NCBI GenBank assembly: GCA_021850555.1
Contig: JAJZLX010000606.1
Location: 1-8,716, forward strand
Reading direction: 5' to 3'
Source of the DNA: Pseudomonadota bacterium
GTDB taxonomy: Bacteria; Pseudomonadota; Gammaproteobacteria; Steroidobacterales; Steroidobacteraceae
Length of the DNA: 8,716 bases
Below, piece by piece: positions 1 through 6,767 of this stretch. Positions within the stretch are counted from its first letter, which is position 1. The number at the start of each line of letters is the position of its first letter. The notes beneath the pieces are model-generated. The model was not told the origin of the DNA. It did not search any database and saw nothing but the letters and a program-made list of their open reading frames with translations. The position numbers and the translations under genes are program-made.

Positions 1-2304
1 GGTGATCTCGAAGCAGATCTTCGAGCCGTCGATGCCGCTGCGGTGGAACTGGTCGATGACGAACGGCAGGAACTTGTCATCGCCCAGGCTTTGCCCGGAG
101 AGGTTGATCGAGCACAGCGCCAGTTTCTCGCGCTCGTCGGCCTCGGAGACGAGCCAACGGAAGGCGTTCTCGATCACCCAGCGGTCGATGGCCGGCGTGA
201 TGGCATAGCGCTCGGCCGCCGAGATGAAATCGTTCGGGGTCACGATCCGCCCCGTCTCATCCTTCAGGCGCAGCAGCAGCTCGTAATGCTGGCCCGGGTC
301 GGTGTGTTGAAGAGGCAGGATCGCCATGCGGTGCAGCTCGAAGCGACCCTCCTCGAGCGCGGTGTTGATGCGCGCCGCCCACTGCATCTCGCGCCGGCGG
401 CGCATCAGCTCCATGTCGTTCTCGGCGAAGCTGTGCACGCGGTTGCGGCCGGCCTCCTTGGCCGCGGTGCAGGCGCTGTCGGCGGCCGAGAGGATCGAGG
501 CGACGTCCTCGTTGTCAGCGGTGATCGGCACGACCCCGACGCTCGCGCCCAGGCGAAAGGCCCGATCCTCCCAGCTGAAGCGGAAGTTTCGCACCGCCTC
601 GCGCAGCGACTCGGCCGTGCGCATGGCCTCATCGATCGAGCAGCTTTCCAGGAGAATGCCGAACTCATCCCCGCCGAGGCGCGAGAGCGTATCGCGCCAG
701 CGGACCTTGGATTTCAGCAGCGCGCCGACCTGCCCGAGCAGGGCGTCGCCGGCGCTGTGGCCGCAGGTGTCGTTGATGATCTTGAACTGGTCGATGTCGA
801 GATAGCACAGCGCGTAGGATGACTCGTGGGCCTTGGCGCTCTTCAGCGCCCGCTCCAGGCGATTCTCGAACTCGCGCCGGTTGACCAGGCCGGTCAGCAG
901 GTCGTGGCTCGCGTGATAGGAGAGCCGGCGGTTGAGCTCGCGGGCCTCGCTCACGTCGTGGAAGACCAGTACTCCGCCTGTGACCTTGCCGACGCCGTCG
1001 CGGATCGGCGCGGCGGTGCTCTCGACGTACAGCTCATTGCCGTCGCGACGAATCAGCAGCATCGGCCGTACCGACTTGATCGGGCGGATGCGCCGGATGC
1101 ACATCGTGAGCGGGTTCTCGAGCGGCTCGCAGGTCTCTTCATGGAAGGCGCGGAAGATCTCCTCCACGGGCCGGCCCATGGCGCTCTCCAGGCGCCAGCC
1201 GGTCAGCGCCTCGGCGACCGGGTTGATGTAGTCGATGACCGAGTCGGCATCCGTGGTGATGACTCCATCGCCGATCGACTGAAGAGTGATCTGGGCGCTT
1301 TCCTTCTCGCGGAACAGCGCCTCCTCGTAGAGCTTGCGCTCGGTGATGTCGAACTCGACGCCGACCAGGCGCAGCAGGCGCCCGTGCTGATCGACGCGGG
1401 CCGTGGCGCGGCTGACGACCCAGCGCCACTCGCCGTTGCGGTGGCGCATGCGGTGGGTGCTCTCGAAGATCGGGGTCTTGCCGTCGATGTGCTCACGGAT
1501 CGCCGCCTGCACCTTCGGCAGATCGTCCGGATGCACCAGGCTGCTCCAGTCGGGCGAGCCGCGCAGGTCCTCGTCCCGGTAGCCCAGCATGGCCTTCCAG
1601 CGCGGGGAGAAATACACCTCGTTGTTCTCGACGTCGAAGTCCCAAACACCGTCGTTGGCGGCCGACTGCGAGAGACTTGCGCGCTCCTCGAGCTTGGCGA
1701 GCCGTCCCTCGATGCGCAGCCGCTCGAGACCGGTGGCGAGGCTCGTGCCGAGCAGCTTCATCAGCAGCTGCAGGCTCACGTCCCAGGGGCGGGGCAGGGT
1801 ATTGGCGAGGCCGAGGATGCCGGTCGGCTTGCCCTGCACGCGCATGGCGATGAGCAGCACCGAGCCCATGTAAAGCGAGGCGAAGCGGCGGCCCTCGGCG
1901 GTCTGCTCGCGAGCGCCTGAGGCGGTGTCGGGGAGCTGCGAGAGCCGCAAGTGCTCCAGGCGGCCGTTCAGCCAGGGGAGGGATTCCAGGTGAGTCTCCT
2001 GCAGCCCCTCCGGCCGGCACTGGGCGAGGGTGCCCCGATCGAACTGCACGTCCTGGACGATGGGCGCCTCGGGGCGCAGCATCGCAAGGAAGGCGCAGTC
2101 GACGCCCGTCACTTCGCGCAACAGCGTCAGATTGCGCTGTATGCACTCGGCGACATCGCCCCGGCGCATGTTCTGGAAATCGACGGCGATTTTCGTGCAG
2201 GTGACGTCGATGCCGAGCTTCGAATTCTTGTCCCTCCAGGCATCCGACGAGAGGATGTCCGTGGCTGAGAAATCCGCTGGCTTATCCGGCGGTGGACTCG
2301 ACAT
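1..2304 (-). CDS. GAF-PAS-PAS-GGDEF-EAL cyclic-di-GMP signalling protein (C-terminus cut by window edge)
   Basis: Open from ATG at 2304 through position 1 without a stop (768 residues visible); the reading frame was checked at several points. An AGAGG Shine-Dalgarno lies at 2315-2319, nine bases before the ATG. Domain order: a GAF-like sensor (about 35-185); a first PAS/PAC (about 208-335, with WDFDV from W221); a second PAS (about 335-455, around D346); GGDEF (about 460-620); then EAL (from about 645). The GGDEF motif is intact at 544-548, and an RWRD inhibitory site sits five residues upstream, so a cyclase with product feedback is plausible. The EAL signature reads ELLLR (E675), keeping the metal-binding Glu with L in place of A; the INLS segment and the beginning of the FEIT strand are visible before the edge. 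The rest of the phosphodiesterase site is outside, so the balance of synthesis and hydrolysis cannot be judged. No membrane segment is seen, so it is probably a cytoplasmic sensor. The signal is unknown. Confidence 0.93.
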   Translation of the reverse strand, partial: MSSPPPDKPADFSATDILSSDAWRDKNSKLGIDVTCTKIAVDFQNMRRGDVAECIQRNLTLLREVTGVDCAFLAMLRPEAPIVQDVQFDRGTLAQCRPEGLQETHLESLPWLNGRLEHLRLSQLPDTASGAREQTAEGRRFASLYMGSVLLIAMRVQGKPTGILGLANTLPRPWDVSLQLLMKLLGTSLATGLERLRIEGRLAKLEERASLSQSAANDGVWDFDVENNEVYFSPRWKAMLGYRDEDLRGSPDWSSLVHPDDLPKVQAAIREHIDGKTPIFESTHRMRHRNGEWRWVVSRATARVDQHGRLLRLVGVEFDITERKLYEEALFREKESAQITLQSIGDGVITTDADSVIDYINPVAEALTGWRLESAMGRPVEEIFRAFHEETCEPLENPLTMCIRRIRPIKSVRPMLLIRRDGNELYVESTAAPIRDGVGKVTGGVLVFHDVSEARELNRRLSYHASHDLLTGLVNRREFENRLERALKSAKAHESSYALCYLDIDQFKIINDTCGHSAGDALLGQVGALLKSKVRWRDTLSRLGGDEFGILLESCSIDEAMRTAESLREAVRNFRFSWEDRAFRLGASVGVVPITADNEDVASILSAADSACTAAKEAGRNRVHSFAENDMELMRRRREMQWAARINTALEEGRFELHRMAILPLQHTDPGQHYELLLRLKDETGRIVTPNDFISAAERYAITPAIDRWVIENAFRWLVSEADEREKLALCSINLSGQSLGDDKFLPFVIDQFHRSGIDGSKICFEIT

Positions 2305-2617
2305 GAACCGGTGACCTCTTCGCCCGCCAATCACAGCTTACACCCGCCCGGAGCCGCTCGGCTTGAAGCCCCGCCTGCTCCAAAAGTGTGTTCCGGCTCT
2401 GATCTTTTAACGAGTTACGGCAGATTTTCGCATACCTGTTCAGGAAGACAAGCTAACGCACTGTTCAATCAAGGGGCGGTGACTTGACAGAATCTGCCGG
2501 GCAGGCCCTCAAGATGAGATCCAGTCCGCGATTTGAGCATCGCGCCGCGGATTTTGAGCGCTCGCATCGCCGGGCGACGCAGCTGCTGCGCTCGAGTCTC
2601 TCGCGAGCGAGCCGGGG
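2305..2617. other. intergenic region without a supported gene
   Basis: This 313-base gap separates the 5' end of the c-di-GMP gene from the 3' end of the acyltransferase gene, both on the minus strand. It is noticeably more AT-rich around 2390-2470 than the flanking genes, as expected for promoter DNA of the minus-strand c-di-GMP gene. No -35/-10 pair there is good enough to call: the best minus-strand -35 is TTGTCT at 2446-2451, with a poor -10 at the right distance. No convincing small ORF, tRNA or terminator with a T-run was found. An imperfect repeat at 2526-2565 is listed separately. Confidence 0.6.
2526..2565. repeat. imperfect tandem repeat of about 20 bases
   Basis: Two adjacent copies of a CCGCG-ATTT-TGAGC-TCGC-like unit are visible at about 2526-2543 and 2545-2565. 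The second copy carries small insertions. It lies about 50-90 bases beyond the acyltransferase stop codon. Function is unknown, and a chance resemblance in GC-rich DNA is possible. Confidence 0.3.
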
Positions 2618-3358
2618 TCAATCAGGGGCTCCCAAGGCCCGCCGGGCCGTCTCGTAGGCGCGATTCAGCTCGAGCGCCATCTCCTTCTGGAGCCGCTCGA
2701 GCCCCGCGGCATCGAGAGTGCGCGGCACGTACCGGGGCGGCCCGATCGCGATGGCGATGCGGGCGAAGGGCTTGGGGATCACGAACCGGTCCCACTTGAT
2801 GCGCCAGGCGCGCGAGGCGGCATAGGCCATGGGCAGGATCGGCCGCCCGGACATCTGCGCGAGCAGTATGGCGCCGGGCTTGAACTGGTGGCGCGGGCCG
2901 CGCGGGCCGTCCGGGGTGATCGCCGGGCAGATACCGTCCTTGACCAGGGCCTGGTAATAATCCCGCAAGGCCCGCGCGCCGGTATGGGTCGAGGAGCCGC
3001 GGATGGCGTACGCGCCGAGCCGGCGGACCAGCATGGCGCCGATCTCCCCGTCGACCGAAGGGCTGATCAGCCATCCGACTTTCATGCCGCGCGCGCGCTG
3101 CTCGAGCAGGTACTTTCCACAATAGAGCTGATGCTGGTGCCAATAGCAAGGTAGAAGCGACGGCGACTCGGCGAGGGCGGCGGCGAGGTGCTGCTCGCCC
3201 TCGATCTTCACGACCCGGCCCATGCGCCACCATGCCCGGATGATGCCAAGCGCCAGGGGCAGCCCCAAGCGGTACAGCCGCTCGCGTGCCGGGGTCATCC
3301 GCCGGCCGGAGCGGGTGACCTTGCGGTAGAACGAATTGCGCAGACCCGGGTCGGTCAT
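2618..3358 (-). CDS. DUF374-type lysophospholipid acyltransferase-like protein
   Basis: A 246-residue protein, about the usual size for the DUF374 branch of the glycerolipid/lysophospholipid acyltransferase superfamily. Members are thought to move acyl chains from a thioester donor to lipid acceptors at the inner face of the membrane; the substrate here is unknown. Visible family blocks, in order: CYWHQHQL at 71-78, the WH equivalent of the acyltransferase catalytic histidine block; LISPSVDGE at 97-105; RGSS at 120-123; and TPDGPRGP at 148-155, followed by a KPGAILLA strand. The hydrophobic stretch around 31-45 may be a membrane-associating helix. The start at 3358 was chosen because it gives the full N-terminus; an internal Met at residue 21 is an alternative. 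No strong Shine-Dalgarno is seen (GGAG is 12 bases away). The gene is divergent from the P450 gene across only 54 bases, which suggests shared regulation. An older generic label would be 'DUF374 domain-containing protein'. Confidence 0.88.
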   Translation of the reverse strand: MTDPGLRNSFYRKVTRSGRRMTPARERLYRLGLPLALGIIRAWWRMGRVVKIEGEQHLAAALAESPSLLPCYWHQHQLYCGKYLLEQRARGMKVGWLISPSVDGEIGAMLVRRLGAYAIRGSSTHTGARALRDYYQALVKDGICPAITPDGPRGPRHQFKPGAILLAQMSGRPILPMAYAASRAWRIKWDRFVIPKPFARIAIAIGPPRYVPRTLDAAGLERLQKEMALELNRAYETARRALGAPD

Positions 3359-3364
3359 GCTTCA

Positions 3365-3374
3365 GGAGCGCTCC
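3365..3374. promoter_or_regulatory. 10-base perfect palindrome in the divergent promoter gap
   Basis: GGAGCGCTCC is its own reverse complement. It lies in the 54-base gap between the divergently transcribed acyltransferase and P450 genes, about 22 bases upstream of the P450 -10 element and over the leader of the acyltransferase gene. Its position would suit an operator that acts on both genes, but a 10-base palindrome can occur by chance in GC-rich DNA. No regulator gene is adjacent. Confidence 0.25.
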
Positions 3375-3392
3375 GATGTGAAAAGCGTCGAT

Positions 3393-3401
3393 TGCTATAC
3401 T
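3393..3401 (+). promoter_or_regulatory. extended -10 promoter element of the P450/ligase operon
   Basis: TGCTATACT matches an extended sigma70 -10 (TGn plus TATACT, five of six consensus bases). No good -35 is present at the normal spacing, which extended -10 promoters tolerate. Transcription would start at about 3408-3410, only a few bases before the P450 ATG at 3413, giving a nearly leaderless mRNA. On the opposite strand the same AT-rich core reads TATAGC and might serve the acyltransferase gene, but that is weaker. Confidence 0.5.
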
Positions 3402-3412
3402 ACAAAGCTTAC

Positions 3413-4723
3413 ATGAGCAAGCCTGCGACAACCCGGATCGAGCCGCCCGAGGCGGCCGTGCAGTTCGACATCGGCTCCGCCGACGACTCGCTCGAGCGGA
3501 TGACCGAGCTGTTCGCGCTGCACGGGGACATCTATCGCGTGTACGTGCCGGCGCGCAAGTCGTATACCTACGTCGTTCACCATCCCGACGACGTCAAGCG
3601 GATCCTGGTCTCGAACCACCGCAATTACACCAAGGGCATCGGGCTTGACCGGGTGAAGATCCTGCTCGGCAACGGGATCATGACCAGCGAGGGCGAGTTC
3701 TGGCGCCGTCAGCGCATGATGCTGCAGCCGCTGTTCCACCGGCGCATCCTCACCGAGTTCGCCCGGGTGATCGGCGAGGCGAACACCCGGCTGCTCGCCC
3801 GCTGGGAGGCGCTCGCGCGCCGCGGGGAGCCGGTGAACCTCACCGACGAGATGAGCGAGCTCACCCTGGATATCATTCTGCGCGCCGTGTTCGGCCGCGA
3901 CCTCGAGCGCATGTCCGCCGAGCTCGGCGGCAACCCCTTCGAGGTGGTCACCAAGGACCAGGAGCGCAACCTCCAGTTCGCCTACAAATTCCGCTCCCTC
4001 ACCCGCCTGGTGGCCGGGCTCATCGCGCGCCGGCGCGCGGGCAACGAGGAGCATTTCGACTACGTGTCGATGCTCATGAACGCACGCGACAAGGAGACGG
4101 GCGAGGCGATGGGCGAGCGGGAGCTGATCGATGAGATCATGACGCTCGTGGTCGCCGGCCACGAGACCACGGCGAGCGGGCTGAACTGGACCTGGTATCT
4201 GCTCTCGCAGCACCCGCAGGTCGAATCGAAGCTGCATGAGGAGATCGACCGCGCGGCGGCGCACGATGCGCCGAGCCTCGCGCAGATGGAGCAGCTCGCC
4301 TATACCCGGCAGGTGATCGACGAGGCGCTCAGGCTCTACCCGCCGGGGTGGCTGCTCTCGCGCCGCACGGTCGCGCCCGATGTGCTCTCGGGGTGCGAGA
4401 TCCCGGCCGGCGCCAACGTGCTGCTGCCGCTTTATCTGCTGCATCGGCATCCGCGCTACTGGCGCGATCCGGATGCCTTCATGCCCGAGCGGTTCGCGCC
4501 CGAGCACGAGGCCGAGCGGCCCCGCTTCGCCTACATGCCGTTCGCGGCCGGTCCCCGCCACTGCATCGGCGAGACCTTCGCGCTCTACGAGATGCTGATG
4601 CACCTGCACCGGGTGGGACGGCGTTTGCGCCTGGTCTACCTTCCGGACAAGCCGATCGAGCTCGAGGCGCAGATCAATCTTCGCACCCGTTACCCCGTTT
4701 TCATGAAGCTGGAACGCCGCTGA
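3413..4723 (+). CDS. cytochrome P450, probable acyl-chain or carrier-bound substrate oxidase
   Basis: A 436-residue soluble P450 with all key elements: WRRQR of helix C at 97-101; the I-helix oxygen-activation motif AGHETT at 248-253; the ExxR pair E304/R307; PERF at 358-361; and the heme-binding loop FAAGPRHCIG at 377-386 with thiolate ligand C384. There is no N-terminal membrane anchor, as usual for bacterial enzymes. It would need an external ferredoxin/reductase, and none is encoded here. The frame is open upstream to 3188, but that would run through the divergent gene. ATG 3413 gives a normal P450 length and lies just behind the -10 element, without a Shine-Dalgarno. Its stop codon overlaps the start of the acyl-AMP ligase-carrier gene by one base, so the two are translationally coupled. 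By analogy with P450s that act on carrier-bound substrates (P450BioI on acyl-ACP, NovI-type enzymes on aminoacyl-PCP), it may oxidise the chain held by its partner. CYP family and regiochemistry cannot be assigned. Confidence 0.93.
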   Translation: MSKPATTRIEPPEAAVQFDIGSADDSLERMTELFALHGDIYRVYVPARKSYTYVVHHPDDVKRILVSNHRNYTKGIGLDRVKILLGNGIMTSEGEFWRRQRMMLQPLFHRRILTEFARVIGEANTRLLARWEALARRGEPVNLTDEMSELTLDIILRAVFGRDLERMSAELGGNPFEVVTKDQERNLQFAYKFRSLTRLVAGLIARRRAGNEEHFDYVSMLMNARDKETGEAMGERELIDEIMTLVVAGHETTASGLNWTWYLLSQHPQVESKLHEEIDRAAAHDAPSLAQMEQLAYTRQVIDEALRLYPPGWLLSRRTVAPDVLSGCEIPAGANVLLPLYLLHRHPRYWRDPDAFMPERFAPEHEAERPRFAYMPFAAGPRHCIGETFALYEMLMHLHRVGRRLRLVYLPDKPIELEAQINLRTRYPVFMKLERR

Positions 4724-6681
4724 TGTTGAATGTCACGACCCTGGACGGCCTGATCGAGGCCAATCGCACCTTTCCCCGCGCCATCACCTATCTGGAGGGC
4801 GAGCGCGAGACCCACACCGTGGGCTTCGACGAGCTCTACGAGCGCGCTCTCGGCATCCTGCATCACCTGCAGCGCCTCGGCGCGCGCCCCGGCGACAAGC
4901 TGATCCTGCTCCTCGGTCACAACGAGCAGTTCATCGACGCGTTCTGGGCGGCGATCTTGGGCGGCATCATCCCGGTGCCGGTGGCGATCGGGATCAGCGA
5001 CGAGCACCGCCAGAAGCTGCTGAGGGTCGCCCGGCGTCTCGGTGACCCCTACCTCTACACCGATCGCCGCTCGCTCGAGCGCATCGCGGCCTTCGCCGAG
5101 CAGGCCGGGGAGGCGGAGACGTTGCGGCGGCTGCGCGCGCGCACCTTCCTGGTCGATGACCTGGATGACATCTCGCGCGCGGGCAAGGTGCATCGTGGCC
5201 GCCCCGAGGATATTGCCTTCATCCAGTTCTCCTCCGGCTCGACCAGCGAGCCGAAGGGCGTGGTGCTCACGCACGCCAATATCATCGCCAATGCGCGCGG
5301 CGCGACCGAAGTCGCCCGATTCAATGAGAACGACGTGAGCCTCTCGTGGATGCCGCTCACCCACGACATGGGGCTGATCGGCTTTCACCTGATCATGTTC
5401 TTCAACCGTGTGCACGCGCACCTCATGCCTACGGAGCTGTTCGTCCGCCGGCCGCTCCTGTGGCCGCAATTCGCCAGCCGTATCCGCGCCAGTGTTCTTT
5501 GCTCGCCGAACTTCGGCTACAAGCACTATCTCAAGGTGCTCGGCGAACAACCCGTCGAGGGGCTGGACCTCTCCAGCGTAAGGTTGATTTTCAACGGGGC
5601 CGAGCCGATCTCCGTCGAGCTGTGCGAGCAGTTCCTCGAGCGGCTCGCTCCGGCCGGTCTTGCGCGCAACGCCATGTACCCGGTGTATGGCCTCGCGGAG
5701 GCTTCGCTCGCCGTGAGCTTCCCGCCGCCGGGTGCGCCGATGCGCACCCTCTCGGTCGATCGGCACCGGCTGGGCGTCGGCGAGGCAGTGCGGATCATCG
5801 AGAAGGACACGCGCGATGCCGTACGGCTGGTCTCGGAGGGCAAGCCGGTGCCGTATTGCCAGGTGCGTATCGCGGACGACGAGGACCGCCCGTTGCCCGA
5901 CGGTCGCATCGGCCATCTGCACATGCGCGGGGAGAACGTCACGCGAGGCTACTACGAGAACCCCGAGGCCGACGCCCAGGCGTTCACCGCCGACGGCTGG
6001 CTGCGCACGGGAGACCTTGCCGTCGTTCACGGCGGGGATCTGTATGTCTCGGGCCGGTCGAAGGAGATCATCTTCGTCAACGGCCAGAACTACTATCCCC
6101 ACGATCTGGAGTCCATCGCCCATCGCATCGAGGGACTCGAGCTCGGCAAGGTGGCGGCGGCAGGCGTGCGCCGGCCCGGATCGCAGCTCGAGGAGCTGGT
6201 GCTGTTCGTGCTGCACCGCGGCGCCATGGAGGAGTTCCTGTCGCTCGCCCTCGCCGCAGCCCGTCTCATCAACGAGCAGACCGGGCTCGAGGTGGCCGAG
6301 GTGGTGCCGGTCAAGCGCATTCCGAAGACCACGAGCGGCAAGATCCAGCGGCACCTGCTCGAGCAGAGCTTCGCCGACGGACAGTTCGATGCCGAGCTCG
6401 CCGAGCTGGCGGCGCTGCGCGCGGCCCACCGGGGGCCGCAGTCGGTGACCCGAGGCGTGATCGAGGAGAAGCTGAAGGCGATCTGCGATGCGGCGCTCGG
6501 CGGCAAGCGAGTCGATCCGAACGACAACCTGTTCGAGCTCGGGGCGAGCTCGCTGAAGCTCATCGAGATCCACGAGCAGATCGACCGCGAATATCCCGGC
6601 AAGATCGACCTCACGGAGCTCTTCGACTTCCCGACCATCACCGAGCTCGCCCGCCACCTGGAGAGCAAGCTCGCCGCCTGA
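4723..6681 (+). CDS. stand-alone fatty acyl-AMP ligase with C-terminal carrier (ACP/PCP) domain
   Basis: A 652-residue didomain protein. The ANL-superfamily adenylation domain (about 1-545) shows the P-loop FSSGSTSEPKG at 169-179, SWMPLTHDMGLIGFH typical of fatty acyl-AMP ligases, YGLAEAS at 322-328, RTGD at 428-431, the hinge region GRSKEIIFVNGQNYYPHD from 444, and the A10 lysine K540 in PKTTSGK. The overall motif pattern, including IPVPVAIG and the NVTRGYYENPEA block, closely resembles, from memory, the acyl-ligase domain that opens mycosubtilin/iturin synthetases. That domain activates long-chain fatty acids and loads a carrier. The carrier domain (about 575-650) has LGASSLKL, with S610 the expected phosphopantetheine site; a Ser replaces the usual Asp before it. 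The ATG at 4723 shares its A with the TGA of the P450 gene. No PKS, NRPS, thioesterase or phosphopantetheinyl transferase gene follows. Activation of another carboxylic acid remains possible, since the substrate is not readable from sequence. Confidence 0.9.
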   Translation: MLNVTTLDGLIEANRTFPRAITYLEGERETHTVGFDELYERALGILHHLQRLGARPGDKLILLLGHNEQFIDAFWAAILGGIIPVPVAIGISDEHRQKLLRVARRLGDPYLYTDRRSLERIAAFAEQAGEAETLRRLRARTFLVDDLDDISRAGKVHRGRPEDIAFIQFSSGSTSEPKGVVLTHANIIANARGATEVARFNENDVSLSWMPLTHDMGLIGFHLIMFFNRVHAHLMPTELFVRRPLLWPQFASRIRASVLCSPNFGYKHYLKVLGEQPVEGLDLSSVRLIFNGAEPISVELCEQFLERLAPAGLARNAMYPVYGLAEASLAVSFPPPGAPMRTLSVDRHRLGVGEAVRIIEKDTRDAVRLVSEGKPVPYCQVRIADDEDRPLPDGRIGHLHMRGENVTRGYYENPEADAQAFTADGWLRTGDLAVVHGGDLYVSGRSKEIIFVNGQNYYPHDLESIAHRIEGLELGKVAAAGVRRPGSQLEELVLFVLHRGAMEEFLSLALAAARLINEQTGLEVAEVVPVKRIPKTTSGKIQRHLLEQSFADGQFDAELAELAALRAAHRGPQSVTRGVIEEKLKAICDAALGGKRVDPNDNLFELGASSLKLIEIHEQIDREYPGKIDLTELFDFPTITELARHLESKLAA

Positions 6682-6683
6682 TT

Positions 6684-6706
6684 GGCGCAAAGACGCTTTC
6701 GGCGCC
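6684..6706. terminator. hairpin between the convergent ligase and nadC genes
   Basis: Starting two bases after the ligase stop codon, GGCGC-AAAG pairs with CTTT-GCGCC around an ACG loop, with a two-base CG bulge (nine base pairs). There is no T-run on either strand, so intrinsic termination is uncertain. Its placement between two convergent genes suggests transcript-end protection or bidirectional termination. Confidence 0.4.
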
Positions 6707-6767
6707 GATGCGGCTCTCCGGTGCACAACGCATGGGCCGGCCGGGCTTGCTGACGGCTCAGGGGCTC

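Noticed and set aside
43..1920. Two long plus-strand open frames (43-822 and 826-1920) opposite the c-di-GMP gene.
   Set aside because: The minus-strand frame encodes clear PAS, GGDEF and EAL domains; the plus frames show no recognisable motif and are mirror frames of it.
2436..2452. CTGT-N8-ACAA resembling a LexA box in the gap upstream of the c-di-GMP gene.
   Set aside because: One half-site is mismatched, the spacer is not AT-rich as in real sites, and there is no SOS-related gene nearby.
2484..2489. TTGACA on the plus strand, resembling a perfect -35.
   Set aside because: No acceptable -10 is found 16-18 bases downstream, and no plus-strand gene follows.
3188..3412. An in-frame upstream extension of the P450 by 75 codons.
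   Set aside because: It would overlap the divergent acyltransferase coding region and adds no P450-like sequence. ATG 3413 gives the normal length and lies next to the -10 element.
3395..4609. A 404-codon minus-strand frame opposite the P450 gene.
   Set aside because: The P450 frame has every diagnostic motif; the antisense frame has none.
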